From assembly GCA_020723805.1 (NCBI GenBank), contig DYID01000027.1, positions 1 to 44,960 on the forward strand: DNA of 44,960 bases, in the 5' to 3' direction. Origin of the DNA: Anaerolinea sp. GTDB taxonomy: Bacteria; Chloroflexota; Anaerolineae; Anaerolineales; Villigracilaceae. The translations under genes and the position numbers were made by a program. Under the pieces are notes generated by a model. That model saw nothing but the letters and a program-made list of their open reading frames with translations. It had not been told where the DNA came from and ran no database searches. How positions within the stretch are numbered: position 1 is the stretch's first letter; every line of letters begins with the position of its first letter. Positions 1-7,921 of this stretch are shown in pieces.

Positions 1-1
1 T

Positions 2-877
2 GTTGAACAGTCTACCTTGTTTAGCGTAATTGTCCAACTTTTGGGGTGCACTACACATGCCTCTAAATTAGGCGCTTATATCTTCTTTTGCCGCTGCGAC
101 AAAGAGGGATTGGGAAACTATGAAAAATGGATGATGTATGAGAAGGCAGCACTTGTTCAGGCTCTCGCAACTCCTTACATGCGATTTGATTCAACCAGCG
201 GTATTGTCGCTGGTCAAAGGATTCTGTCACGCTCGTTAGTTGATGGTTATCTGGGAATGGTCAAGCCATTAATTGATGCTAATCTGGATTTGGGTTTATT
301 TAGCAATAATCCTGCCAAATTTCCCGTAGTTGCCCAACAGGTTTTTAGAAATGCAGGACTAACTGGACATGAGATTCCCAAACCCGATGCCATTGGCAAT
401 CTGATTTCGAAACGATATTCTGTTAGAAAATGGAATAAATGGCCAACTCTACTGAAAGGCGAATATAAACACGGCCATATGCTTTTGAAGATTGCCGATA
501 CGTATTTTGATACACACTTTACCACTTGGCTAGCCCATCAGGACACATTTAACGAAGTGCTGTTTAGAGCCTTTCAAGAATTTTTAGCAAGCAAAAGGGC
601 TCCTGGAACAATAGGTATCGTAGATAAAAACGGTGTCCCAATAAAGTATGGTCGCCTTCTAAACGATCCCGCATTCAAGACCGCATATCCTGATCTACAA
701 GACGATCTTTCAAAAATACATCGGAGGCGAAATCATTTACCAAGTTCTCATGCCTATGATGAAAAGACGGGAGATAAATCGCGACCGTTGAAAAAAAGCG
801 AACGGAACGATTACAAAAAATATCTTGATGATGCTTTCAATCAAATAATCGAGATCACTGAAAGATTAGGTATATAA
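2..877 (+). CDS. Unrecognised protein, 5' incomplete, HEPN-like C-terminal motif
   Basis: The frame is open from base 2 with no stop before it, so the gene probably begins outside the window; a TTG at 17 is the first possible internal start. About 291 residues are visible. I do not recognise the family. The C-terminal 80 residues are charged and helical and contain Arg-x6-His (RNHLPSSH), resembling the R-x4-6-H of HEPN RNases; this is a weak resemblance. No signal peptide or membrane segment is seen. The gene is clearly more AT-rich than the genes that follow, with A/T-ending codons, which suggests horizontal transfer. A defence-related role (HEPN domains are common in such systems) is a guess; the sequence to the left would be needed to judge it. 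Confidence 0.6.
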   Translation, partial: VEQSTLFSVIVQLLGCTTHASKLGAYIFFCRCDKEGLGNYEKWMMYEKAALVQALATPYMRFDSTSGIVAGQRILSRSLVDGYLGMVKPLIDANLDLGLFSNNPAKFPVVAQQVFRNAGLTGHEIPKPDAIGNLISKRYSVRKWNKWPTLLKGEYKHGHMLLKIADTYFDTHFTTWLAHQDTFNEVLFRAFQEFLASKRAPGTIGIVDKNGVPIKYGRLLNDPAFKTAYPDLQDDLSKIHRRRNHLPSSHAYDEKTGDKSRPLKKSERNDYKKYLDDAFNQIIEITERLGI

Positions 878-1042
878 ACCGTGGACAATTGGAGCAAAAC
901 CTGACGCGCTTTGGCTGGCGAGGCGGGAAAGGCGTGACACGCTTTGTGTTGAGCCGGTCGAAGTGTCTCATCCTCGCCGCGGCGGACCCAAGTTTCCGCG
1001 CGGACAAAGATTCATCAGACCTTCGCAGGGCTGCTTAAAACC

Positions 1043-1068
1043 AAAACACCCGTTTTCTCGGGTGTTTT
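1043..1068 (-). terminator. Hairpin terminator after tRNA-Val
   Basis: AAAACACCCG (1043-1052) pairs with CGGGTGTTTT (1059-1068) around a six-base loop. On the minus strand, just past the tRNA 3' end, the stem ends in a T-rich tract (TTTT GG TTTT), as expected of an intrinsic terminator. The plus strand also shows a T run, so it could work in both directions. Confidence 0.7.
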
Positions 1069-1072
1069 TGGA

Positions 1073-1149
1073 TGGTGGGCGAGATAGGGCTCGAACCTAC
1101 GACCTCTGCTATGTCAAAGCAGTGCTCTAACCAACTGAGCTACCCGCCC
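1073..1149 (-). tRNA. tRNA-Val (anticodon GAC)
   Basis: The reverse complement folds as a cloverleaf. The acceptor stem GGGCGGG pairs with CTCGCCC (one G-U pair), the D arm is AGCTCAGTTGGTTAGAGC, and the anticodon stem CTGCT/AGCAG encloses the loop TTGACAT with anticodon GAC at 1113-1115. The T arm contains GGTTCGAGCC. The discriminator base is A and the CCA tail is encoded (1073-1075). A promoter lies just upstream and a hairpin terminator just downstream, so it is probably a single-gene transcript. Confidence 0.97.
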
Positions 1150-1160
1150 GGTGGAGGGAC

Positions 1161-1189
1161 ATTATAACGAGGGAGCACGGTTTTGGCAA
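1161..1189 (-). promoter_or_regulatory. Promoter of tRNA-Val
   Basis: On the minus strand TTGCCA (1184-1189) and TATAAT (1161-1166) are separated by 17 bases. This is a near-consensus housekeeping promoter whose predicted start lies about 5 bases before the mature tRNA 5' end. Confidence 0.8.
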
Positions 1190-1199
1190 TACGGCTTCG

Positions 1200-1376
1200 C
1201 TAGCCGCGCCAAGCCAGGCTGTGATACACCGCCGCCGCCGCAATAAGCAAAACAATCACCCCGCCTGTCACCTTCATCACCGGCTTGCGTTGCTCAGCAG
1301 GCTTGGCAAGTTGAGCGGCGCTCAGACGGGCTCCTACTGCCGCAGTGGCGGGAATGGCGGCACAAATCATGCACAT
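1200..1376 (-). CDS. Small single-pass membrane protein, 58 aa
   Basis: The minus-strand ATG at 1376 follows a good Shine-Dalgarno (AAGGAG, about 7 bases upstream) and gives 58 codons to a TAG. The N-terminus MCMICAAIPATAA holds two cysteines near a small-residue-rich stretch, and residues about 35-52 form a hydrophobic segment (GGVIVLLIAAAAVYHSL) likely to span the membrane. The middle is polar and basic. I recognise no family. The ribosome site, length and hydropathy support a real gene. A second in-frame ATG lies two codons in. It lies upstream of the tRNA on the same strand; its function is unknown. Confidence 0.6.
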   Translation of the reverse strand: MCMICAAIPATAAVGARLSAAQLAKPAEQRKPVMKVTGGVIVLLIAAAAVYHSLAWRG

Positions 1377-1475
1377 ACGCTCTCCTTATCTTATCAAACC
1401 GCATCGCAGGCAGCGTAGCAGTTTGTCAAACTTGATCATTTTGTTGGGATGGAGCAGGGTTGAAACTGCCGCACC

Positions 1476-1532
1476 AAGTCGGTTTCAACCGACTTTCATG
1501 AACTGAGGCGGGGATTCACCCCCCGCCGAATC
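1476..1532 (+). repeat. Family C two-hairpin repeat, copy 1
   Basis: Two hairpins are joined by a short linker. AAGTCGG (1476-1482) pairs with CCGACTT (1489-1495), and GGCGGGG (1507-1513) pairs with CCCCGCC (1521-1527). The linker TTTCATGAACTGA and the following GAATC are also seen, inverted, at 21616-21669 with changed but still paired stems. The copy lies in the 263-base gap between the small membrane protein and the diguanylate cyclase; I see no other gene in that gap. Confidence 0.7.
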
Positions 1533-1639
1533 ATGCCAAAGATTCATCGCTGACAAACCAGCGGTTTTGACGAGATTCTAACATTTTGCATCCCCATTTT
1601 GTTCTACATTACGAATTTGTGGGGCATTTACCCGCAGGA

Positions 1640-2767
1640 ATGAAGTATTATCACCCCATGCTCAAAAGACTGCTCGGCGACATCCTGACCGACCTGGGTC
1701 CCCTCGAAGGCGACTACCGCGCCGCCAACCTGAAAGGCGACATCCGCCAGGGCATCCTCTACATGCTGGTCGCCAGCCTCGGCATCCTCACACTCTTCAA
1801 CGCGGATGTCCTCCCCCCGCAAGCCCGCCCTCCGTTCACTTGGGCGACCGCCGCCGGCTATGCCGTCGTCACGGTCCTGTTTGGAGCGCTTCTCTACAAC
1901 ACCACCAAAGTCCGCGTCTATGACCGCCTGATGACTGCGTGGCTGCTCCTCACCCTGCTCTTCCGCATCGTCCTGGACTTCATCACTTCAGGCAGTTCCC
2001 CCCTTGCCTATCTCGACATCCTCCTCATCTTCATCACCTACCTCGCTTCCCCCCTTTCCTTTCGGAACACAGCCGCTATGGCGGTCGGATTTTCCGTCAG
2101 CCTGCTATACATCAACCACTTTATTCAAACCGCAGCCGGCTCACCCGCCGTTCCCATCTTTGCGCATCTCACCGCTCACCTGCTCGGCTGGCTTGCCCAC
2201 CTGCAAATGCAGACCCATCGCCGCAAATCCTTTCAAGCGTTCATAGACGAAAAAGACGCCAAGGAAATGGTGGCATTTCTTGCCAACATAGACCCCCTCA
2301 CCAAAAGCCTCACCCGCCGCCAGTTCCTCAACATTGCCGAAAGCGAATTCCGCCGCTTCCAGCGTTACCAGCGCCCGCTCTCCATCATGATCCTCGATGC
2401 CGACCACTTCAAAGCGGTCAATGACACGCACGGGCATCACGCCGGCGACCTCGTCCTGCGCAGTCTGTCGCTTACGGCGCTGGAACAAAAACGCGCCCAA
2501 GATACCTTCGGGAGGCTGGGCGGCGAGGAATTTGGACTACTTATGCCGGAGACCACCCTCGACAAGGCACGCGTCGTCGCAGAACGCATCCGCCTCGTTT
2601 GGGAAGCCTCACCGGTCAAACTGGACGGGGAACTGATTCGCTCCACCATCAGCATTGGTCTCGCCCAAGCCGAACCCACCGACCGCTCGCTCGAAGACCT
2701 CCTCCGCCGGGCGGATCAGATGCTCTATAAAGCCAAAGCCAACGGACGCAACCGCGTCGAATCGTAA
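1640..2767 (+). CDS. Membrane-bound diguanylate cyclase (GGDEF)
   Basis: The protein makes cyclic di-GMP from two GTP. The N-terminal half has about six hydrophobic segments (from GILYMLVASLGILTLF to VPIFAHLTAHLLGWLAHL), forming an unnamed membrane sensor. A complete GGDEF domain follows: NIDPLTKSLTRRQF at its start, DADHFKAVND, the active-site GGEEF, and TISIGLA near the end. RAQD lies exactly five residues before GGEEF and matches the RxxD inhibitory I-site, so product feedback is likely. The frame is open upstream from a TTG at 1586, but ATG 1640 (375 aa) or ATG 1658 fits the family better. No EAL domain or partner gene is adjacent. Confidence 0.93.
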   Translation: MKYYHPMLKRLLGDILTDLGPLEGDYRAANLKGDIRQGILYMLVASLGILTLFNADVLPPQARPPFTWATAAGYAVVTVLFGALLYNTTKVRVYDRLMTAWLLLTLLFRIVLDFITSGSSPLAYLDILLIFITYLASPLSFRNTAAMAVGFSVSLLYINHFIQTAAGSPAVPIFAHLTAHLLGWLAHLQMQTHRRKSFQAFIDEKDAKEMVAFLANIDPLTKSLTRRQFLNIAESEFRRFQRYQRPLSIMILDADHFKAVNDTHGHHAGDLVLRSLSLTALEQKRAQDTFGRLGGEEFGLLMPETTLDKARVVAERIRLVWEASPVKLDGELIRSTISIGLAQAEPTDRSLEDLLRRADQMLYKAKANGRNRVES

Positions 2768-2784
2768 CCCCTGCAAGCCTTCGA

Positions 2785-2940
2785 TTACCTTCCCCCGCTT
2801 TGCAACAACAGGAACACAATCAGCGCCGTTACCGCCAAAATGCCGATTTGCACCGAAGGGCGCATGAGCGCCGAACGGTAGCGGCGTAATTCGGGCGAAG
2901 TTCTGCGCCGCCGGCGCGGATAACCATATCTTCTCGGCAT
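2785..2940 (-). CDS. Small basic single-pass membrane protein, 51 aa
   Basis: The minus-strand ATG at 2940 is preceded by GGAGGTGAT, an almost perfect Shine-Dalgarno, and gives 51 residues. The N-terminus is very Arg-rich (MPRRYGYPRRRRRTSPELRR) and residues about 29-46 form one hydrophobic segment (VQIGILAVTALIVFLLL). By the positive-inside rule the N-terminus should be cytoplasmic. It is the last gene of the STAS-reductase-STAS run, 17 bases after the preceding stop, and is probably co-transcribed with it. I recognise no family. Confidence 0.65.
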   Translation of the reverse strand: MPRRYGYPRRRRRTSPELRRYRSALMRPSVQIGILAVTALIVFLLLQSGGR

Positions 2941-2957
2941 ATCACCTCCCTGCACAA

Positions 2958-3356
2958 TCAAAAGGATTGAAGCGCCTGCTCGAAGTCATCGTAAATCTTG
3001 AAGAACAGATTCAACTTTGCGTCTTCGAGGGCTTTTTTTACCTCCGCTTGCGGGTTCAGCAGGCGCACATGCTTGCGGGCATTGCCGCTGTGCGTAAAAT
3101 CGGGGTTCTCGTCCTCCTCCACCTTGTGCGGAATGCCGCTGTAAATCAACGCAATCTTGTGGATGGCGACCAACCCCGTACTGCTCACGGCAGGCACCTC
3201 GCTCAGGTCAAGGATGAGGTTGCGGGCGGGGTTGTTGAAAAGTTCCCGCGCTTTGTTCACCACCTCCACAAAATTCTCGGCGTTGATTTCGCCCCGCAGT
3301 TTCATCACAGCCACCGGCTGCAATTTTCCCTGTTCGACGGACACTTGAATCTCCAT
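2958..3356 (-). CDS. STAS-domain protein (anti-sigma-factor-antagonist type)
   Basis: A 132-aa single-domain STAS protein. The beta strand ILDLSEVPAVSSTGLVAIHK carries the Ser-Ser-Thr-Gly turn in which anti-sigma antagonists are phosphorylated. Between this helix and the last strand is an extra polar segment (about HKVEEDENPDFTHSGNARKHVRLLNP) that shorter SpoIIAA proteins lack. The neighbour at 4654-5064 has the same arrangement, so the two are paralogues. The ATG at 3356 follows AGAGGTG; the frame is open further upstream but would run into the reductase gene. Its start lies 8 bases after the reductase stop, so one operon is likely. The partner kinase or sigma factor is not in the window. 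Confidence 0.88.
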   Translation of the reverse strand: MEIQVSVEQGKLQPVAVMKLRGEINAENFVEVVNKARELFNNPARNLILDLSEVPAVSSTGLVAIHKIALIYSGIPHKVEEDENPDFTHSGNARKHVRLLNPQAEVKKALEDAKLNLFFKIYDDFEQALQSF

Positions 3357-3364
3357 GGACACCT

Positions 3365-4642
3365 CTACCTGAAATTGAACTCCTCGAAATGAATGTTGCG
3401 GGCGGAGACGCCTGCCTCCCGAAACCCTCGCTCGAACGCCTGAATCATCGCCAGCGGTCCGCACAAATAGACGTGATACTCCCGCAGATTCCCGCCGGCG
3501 TTCTTCAAGACCTCATCAACCGTCAGCGAACCGTCCGCCGCCGAAAGGCGGACATGCGCCTTCAGCCGCGCATGTTTCTTTGCGGCGGCTTCGATTTCAT
3601 CGAGAAACAACGCCTCTTCCCGGTGACGGACGACATAATAAAACGCCACGTCCTTCTCCAGCGCATCCATGTCGCGCAAAAACGACAGGAATGGCGTCAA
3701 CCCGATGCCGCCCGCAATCCAGATTTGCTTTTGCCCGCCGCTCTTGTAATCGAACATGCCAAACGCGCCCTCGACCACCGCCTCCATGCCGGGCTGGAGA
3801 TGGGCGAACAATGCCCGGGTGAAGTCCCCGCACGCTTTGACAGTCACCCGCAACACGTCCTCGCGAGGCGCGCTGGAGAGGGTGAAGGGATGCGATTCGT
3901 CGAGCAGTCTGCTCGAAGGGAAACGCACGAAGATGAATTGTCCCGCGCGGGGTTGGGGAATGGAGTCGCGTTTGGGGCGCAGGGTCACTTCGGTGGTCGA
4001 AGGCGAGGGATGCTTCACCGACTCCACCGTGTATGGCAGGTGCTTTTTGAAAAAACGCCCGAAGACCTCGGTGTACAGATACGAAACCGCACCGAAGATG
4101 AAAAAGACCTGCACCCAGTTGATGGCAATGAAAGCGTTGAGCGGATGCGGAACCGTCAGCGAATGCAGAAACCCTGCGATGAAAAAAATGCCGACGAACC
4201 TTTTCAGCCGCTTCCAGCCTTCGTACGTGCCGCCCGTGAGACGGTTCAGGAACGGGATGCGCGGCGAAAGGCTGACCATGGCAATGGCGACGATGCCCGT
4301 GAACGCGAATATCGCCAGATAGTTGCCCAGCGTCCAGCCGCTCAACGAGATGGGCACTGTCAGCACGTGGACGAAGATGAGCAGCAGAGCGGCGGTGGAG
4401 GTGTGACGGTGGGTGACATACATCCGATCCAGCCCGCCGAAGAACGGCTCTGCCCATTTGGGGCGCGCGGAGATGAACAACGAAAAAGCCATCAGCACGA
4501 TGTTCACCGAGCCAATCACCTCTCCGGCATAGGCGCGCACGAAGTTTTCACGCCCGTCGTTTACCGGCGGAAAGACCAGCCACACGGCAACCGTCAGCGC
4601 AACGCAGAGAACAATAAAGAAATTACCGGCATACCGCTTCAT
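3365..4642 (-). CDS. Ferric-reductase-like flavocytochrome (FRD/NOX type)
   Basis: A roughly 425-aa membrane oxidoreductase expected to pass electrons from NAD(P)H through FAD and haem across the membrane. The N-terminal half has about six membrane segments, with His in THRHTS, FVHVLT and GFLHSL as candidate haem ligands. The C-terminal half is a ferredoxin-reductase module with FAD-binding HPFTLSS, NAD-binding GGIGLTPFLSFLRD and LCGPLAM, ending in EEFNFR as such reductases commonly do. ATG 4642 sits 8 bases after GGGA; another ATG is at 4648. It lies between two STAS genes with gaps of 8 and about 11 bases. The electron acceptor (iron, oxygen or another) cannot be read from sequence. Confidence 0.88.
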   Translation of the reverse strand: MKRYAGNFFIVLCVALTVAVWLVFPPVNDGRENFVRAYAGEVIGSVNIVLMAFSLFISARPKWAEPFFGGLDRMYVTHRHTSTAALLLIFVHVLTVPISLSGWTLGNYLAIFAFTGIVAIAMVSLSPRIPFLNRLTGGTYEGWKRLKRFVGIFFIAGFLHSLTVPHPLNAFIAINWVQVFFIFGAVSYLYTEVFGRFFKKHLPYTVESVKHPSPSTTEVTLRPKRDSIPQPRAGQFIFVRFPSSRLLDESHPFTLSSAPREDVLRVTVKACGDFTRALFAHLQPGMEAVVEGAFGMFDYKSGGQKQIWIAGGIGLTPFLSFLRDMDALEKDVAFYYVVRHREEALFLDEIEAAAKKHARLKAHVRLSAADGSLTVDEVLKNAGGNLREYHVYLCGPLAMIQAFERGFREAGVSARNIHFEEFNFR

Positions 4643-4653
4643 TAGCATTCCCG

Positions 4654-5064
4654 CTAAAACGACTGCACCGCTGCGTTGAAATCGGTGTGAATTTCGAAGG
4701 CGGCGCTGAAGCCCACCATATCCAGCACGCTTTGAATTTCCTCGCGCGGGTTGAGCAGTTTGACGTGCTTTTGCACGGCTGACCTGTCTGCATTTGCAAC
4801 CGAATGAATCGCAGACCAGCCCGCCTCGGTATCGGGCAAAGGCTCGCCGCGCGCCAGCAAAGCGACTGTGTGCAGCGCCACCAACCCGGCGCTGCTGATA
4901 TACGTCAATCCGCCCAAATCGAGCAAAAAATCGCGCGCGCCGCCCTCATACGCTTCCCTCGCTGTATCAATCAGGCTCTGGTAATTCTGACCGTCCAACT
5001 GACCTTCCACCCTGAACACGGTCACCGGCACTCTCCCCTGTTCCTGTAAAACGGAAATATTCAT
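4654..5064 (-). CDS. STAS-domain protein, paralogue of 2958-3356
   Basis: A 136-aa STAS protein with LLDLGGLTYISSAGLVALHT around the phosphorylatable Ser-Ser-Ala-Gly turn. It has the same extra polar segment before KHVKLLNPREEI and the same ending (NAAVQSF here, EQALQSF in the other). The start is ATG 5064 behind AGAGGAGAG. It is the first gene of the run, with a TATAAT box at 5127-5132 upstream. Two similar antagonists around one redox enzyme suggest a partner-switching module that senses redox or energy state; this is an inference from gene order alone. Confidence 0.86.
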   Translation of the reverse strand: MNISVLQEQGRVPVTVFRVEGQLDGQNYQSLIDTAREAYEGGARDFLLDLGGLTYISSAGLVALHTVALLARGEPLPDTEAGWSAIHSVANADRSAVQKHVKLLNPREEIQSVLDMVGFSAAFEIHTDFNAAVQSF

Positions 5065-5126
5065 TTGTCTCTCCTCTGGCTGAGGCGGGCGGGACCTGCC
5101 GCGCAAAGACCCTTCCGCATTGCCGA

Positions 5127-5132
5127 ATTATA
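5127..5132 (-). promoter_or_regulatory. Likely -10 box for the STAS-reductase operon
   Basis: The minus strand shows GGGA TATAAT TCGG about 60 bases before the STAS start at 5064, overlapping the stop codon of the exonuclease gene. No good -35 is seen at 16-18 bases, so the promoter is plausible but not complete. Confidence 0.45.
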
Positions 5133-6360
5133 TCCCCGCTTTGCGGTTTAACCGTTCCAGGCGATGACGAATTTCCTCCAGCCAGTGCCGCCGCACATAA
5201 GCGGGCATCTCCGCCTGCTCCGCCTGTTTCAATGCAGATTTTGCCCACTTCAACGCCTGCTTCACGTCGCGCCGCTGATGCTCGTAAAACTTTGCCAGTT
5301 CGATGAACGCATACAGGTGACCGCGCTTTGCCGCCTGCTCCCACAAGCGGACTGCTTCATCCAGGTCGCCGCGCCTCTTTTGCAGGATGGACAAACGCTT
5401 CACCGCCACGCTGAAATCTGACTCACCCAACCCGAACTCGAGTCCACGCTCGAACAGCCGCGCCGCATCCTCCCAGCGACCCAGGTCCTCGAACAGTTTG
5501 CCGAGCGCCACAAAATCCAGCCCGTGCTGAACCTTGCCGTTGTAGGGATTTTCAAGCAGGTCGTTCATGTGCGCCAGCAAAGCCGCCATTGCCGCCACGT
5601 CCATGGCGTTGTGATAGAACACCCCCGCCAGCGGACGCGCGTCGCCCGTGCGCAGGTAATCGAAGTACAGCCAGGGAATCTCGTAGCCCGGCACTTCCTC
5701 GCTCGACCGCGTGAACCCCAGCACATGCTCCTCGAGGTACTTCAGCGCGCGCGATTCGAGCCGGTCACGCCAAAGCCGGCGGGCAAGAGGCAGCAGGTCG
5801 AGGTGCGAGTAACCGTGATAGGGAATGGGAATCTGGTGCAGGCGATAGCGCGTGGACAGCAGCGGCGCATCGAACGCCTTGCCGTTGAAGGTGACCAGCG
5901 CCTCGCACGGCGCAAGGAAACCCGCCAGCCCCTCCAGCAGAGCGGGTTCCTCAGACGGGTCGCGCATGAAGAACTGCCGCACCACAAAGGCATCGTCCAC
6001 AAAACGCGCCGCGCCGACGAGGAAGGCATACGTCCCGGTGCCGCCCGCCAGGCCGGAGGTTTCGGTATCGAGAAAGGCAAACTTCTCGAGCGGCAGGGCG
6101 GAAAGACGCGGGTCGTTTGCCCATTGAGAAATCAGGGCAAGCGGAAAGGAAGAAAGAAGAGGGGAGGCGCCGTAAAGATGCGCCGTTGAGAAGGTCTGTT
6201 CGGCGACGAACACCTCGCCGCGCGGGGTGGCGAGAAAACTCCCAGCCACGACCGAGTCAATCGAACCGGAATCAGGCTTGGGCGGAGTCGGAAGCGCACG
6301 CGCTGTCTTCACACCGAGCGATTTGAGTTTATCCGCAAGCGAGGGTTTGTCTGCCATCAT
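5128..6360 (-). CDS. YprB-type DEDD exonuclease with TPR-like tail
   Basis: A 410-aa protein. The N-terminal region is variable. The RNase H-fold DEDD domain shows FLDTETSG (Asp and Glu at about residues 98 and 100), FNGKAFDAPLL, LDLLPLARRLW and HNAMDVAAMAAL, all expected in YprB-family ribonuclease-H-like proteins. The last 130 residues hold helical TPR-like pairs (LGKLFEDLGRWEDAARLFERG and following), typical of Chloroflexota and Firmicutes members. ATG 6360 sits behind AGGATTCA, with TATAAT at 6375-6380 just upstream; a TTG at 6372 is the alternative. The substrate (DNA or RNA) is not known from the sequence. Confidence 0.85.
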   Translation of the reverse strand: MMADKPSLADKLKSLGVKTARALPTPPKPDSGSIDSVVAGSFLATPRGEVFVAEQTFSTAHLYGASPLLSSFPLALISQWANDPRLSALPLEKFAFLDTETSGLAGGTGTYAFLVGAARFVDDAFVVRQFFMRDPSEEPALLEGLAGFLAPCEALVTFNGKAFDAPLLSTRYRLHQIPIPYHGYSHLDLLPLARRLWRDRLESRALKYLEEHVLGFTRSSEEVPGYEIPWLYFDYLRTGDARPLAGVFYHNAMDVAAMAALLAHMNDLLENPYNGKVQHGLDFVALGKLFEDLGRWEDAARLFERGLEFGLGESDFSVAVKRLSILQKRRGDLDEAVRLWEQAAKRGHLYAFIELAKFYEHQRRDVKQALKWAKSALKQAEQAEMPAYVRRHWLEEIRHRLERLNRKAGI

Positions 6361-6374
6361 TGAATCCTGCAAGC

Positions 6375-6421
6375 ATTATAACCAGCCGCGTCACTTTTCA
6401 GGCGCAGGGACGTTCTATACT
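6375..6421. promoter_or_regulatory. Divergent promoter region, exonuclease / symporter
   Basis: The minus strand has TATAAT (6375-6380) 15 bases before the exonuclease ATG. The plus strand has TATACT (6416-6421) with a poor TTTTCA (6395-6400) only 15 bases away. The plus box would start transcription near 6428, which favours translation of the symporter from ATG 6443 on a short leader. The -35 elements are weak on both strands. Confidence 0.4.
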
Positions 6422-6442
6422 ATGCTACACTTGGCGACTCCC

Positions 6443-7900
6443 ATGAAGCAACCTGCGAATCAACGGCTTCCCTTCTGGCTCAAAGTGCTCTACGGCTCCG
6501 GCGACTGGGGCATCTCCAGCATCGGCATGATGCGCTCGATTTTTTACGCCATCTACCTGACCGACGTGGTGGGGCTGGAGCCGCGCCTTGCCTCCTTTGG
6601 CGCGCTGGCGGGCATCGTGTGGGACGCCGTCAACGATCCCATCATCGGCATCCTCAGCGACCGCCTGCACACCCGCTGGGGACGCCGCCGCCCCTTCCTG
6701 CTCTGGTTTGCCATTCCCTTTGGGATGAGTTTCATCATGCTCTGGTCCGCACCCGATTGGGATAGCCAGACGGCGCTGTTGATTTACGTGACGCTCGCCT
6801 TCATGCTTTCGGATACGCTGACCACCCTCGTCTCCGTCCCGTTTCTTTCCCTGACCCCGGAACTGGCGCCCGACTATGACGAACGCACCACACTGACGAG
6901 TTTCCGCTCGGTGTTTCAACTGCTGGGGGCGCTCTCGATGGTCATTGCCGCGCCCGCCATCGTGGACATGGTACTGCGTTCCGGCGGCACGCAGCAGCAG
7001 GGATTCATGCTGGTGGGCGCCATTTTCGGCTCCATCGGCGCCATCCCGCTGTTTTTGTTGGGTCTGCTAGTGCGCGAGACCTCCACGCCGGAGCAGCAGC
7101 AAAGCCTGCCTTTCCGCCAAACCCTGCGCGAAGCCTGGAAGAACATCCCCTTCCGCTATGCGGTGGGCATCCACATGCTCAACTGGTCGGCGGTGGACAT
7201 GGTGGCGGTGACGTTCCCGTATTTCCTCCTCTACTGGGTGGCGCAGGGGAACATGCTTGCCTCCATTCGTCTGTTCGGCTTCGACCTGGCGTATGAGTCG
7301 GCGTTCTTTGGCATTCTCATGTCGGTTTGCATTCTGTTCGTGCCGTTCTGGTTGTGGGTTTCCAAAGTACGCAACAAGCGCGAGGCATACATGCTCGGCA
7401 TGAGCCTGTGGGTGGTCGTGGAGTTGATGATGTTTGCCGTCCAGCCCGGGCAGACGGACATTCTGCTGCTCATCGCCGCGCTGGCAGGAGTGGGCGTCTC
7501 TGCCGCCTACGTCCTGCCCGACGCCATCTTTGCCGATGTCATCGAATGGGACGAACTGCGCACCCGCCGCCGCCAGGAGGGAATCTTCTACGGCATCCGC
7601 ACGCTCATCCGCAAGTTGACGGGGGCGCTGGTGATTTTTGTAACCCTGCAACTGCTCGGCTGGTCGGGATACGTCTCTCCGCCGGATGGCGCGGTTCAGT
7701 TTACCCAGTCCGATGCGGCGCTGAGGACCATCCGCCTGCTGGTTTCCCCGCTTGGGGCGGCGATGCTCTCCGGCGCCATTCTGCTTGCCTGGCTGTTTCC
7801 GCTCTCGCGCGAAAAGCACGGGCGAATTCAACGCCTGCTGGAACAACGGCGGACGCGCCGCATGGAGGAGGAACAAGCGTCTCTTACGCCGAGGGCGTAG
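6443..7900 (+). CDS. GPH-family sugar:cation symporter (MFS)
   Basis: A 485-aa, 12-segment transporter of the glycoside-pentoside-hexuronide family (MelB relatives), which moves sugars with H+ or Na+. The N-terminal signature is clear: YGSGDWG, then GIVWDAVNDPIIGILSDR and TRWGRRRPFLL at about residues 50-80. Further signs are the central basic loop and PDAIFADVIEWDELRTRRRQEG in the second half. ATG 6443 is preferred over ATG 6422 because of the upstream -10 box. The TAG stop sits at the edge of a family B hairpin. The neighbouring glycerate genes might suggest a sugar-acid substrate, but nothing in the sequence fixes it. Confidence 0.9.
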   Translation: MKQPANQRLPFWLKVLYGSGDWGISSIGMMRSIFYAIYLTDVVGLEPRLASFGALAGIVWDAVNDPIIGILSDRLHTRWGRRRPFLLWFAIPFGMSFIMLWSAPDWDSQTALLIYVTLAFMLSDTLTTLVSVPFLSLTPELAPDYDERTTLTSFRSVFQLLGALSMVIAAPAIVDMVLRSGGTQQQGFMLVGAIFGSIGAIPLFLLGLLVRETSTPEQQQSLPFRQTLREAWKNIPFRYAVGIHMLNWSAVDMVAVTFPYFLLYWVAQGNMLASIRLFGFDLAYESAFFGILMSVCILFVPFWLWVSKVRNKREAYMLGMSLWVVVELMMFAVQPGQTDILLLIAALAGVGVSAAYVLPDAIFADVIEWDELRTRRRQEGIFYGIRTLIRKLTGALVIFVTLQLLGWSGYVSPPDGAVQFTQSDAALRTIRLLVSPLGAAMLSGAILLAWLFPLSREKHGRIQRLLEQRRTRRMEEEQASLTPRA

Positions 7901-7921
7901 CGGATGTTAGAGAACGTCCGC
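7885..7921 (+). repeat. Family B hairpins between convergent genes
   Basis: TACGCC GAG GGCGTA (7885-7899) is followed at once by GCGGATGTT AGAG AACGTCCGC (7900-7921). The second hairpin has the family's TAGAGA-type loop. Together they fill the whole gap between the symporter stop (TAG, 7898-7900) and the kinase stop (7922-7924), and the symporter's last residues and stop lie within the first hairpin. They may act as a two-way terminator, although no T run follows. Confidence 0.65.

Noticed and set aside
1221-1418. Plus-strand 65-codon frame
   Set aside because: It has no ribosome site, and the opposite strand holds a better small gene with a strong Shine-Dalgarno and a membrane helix.
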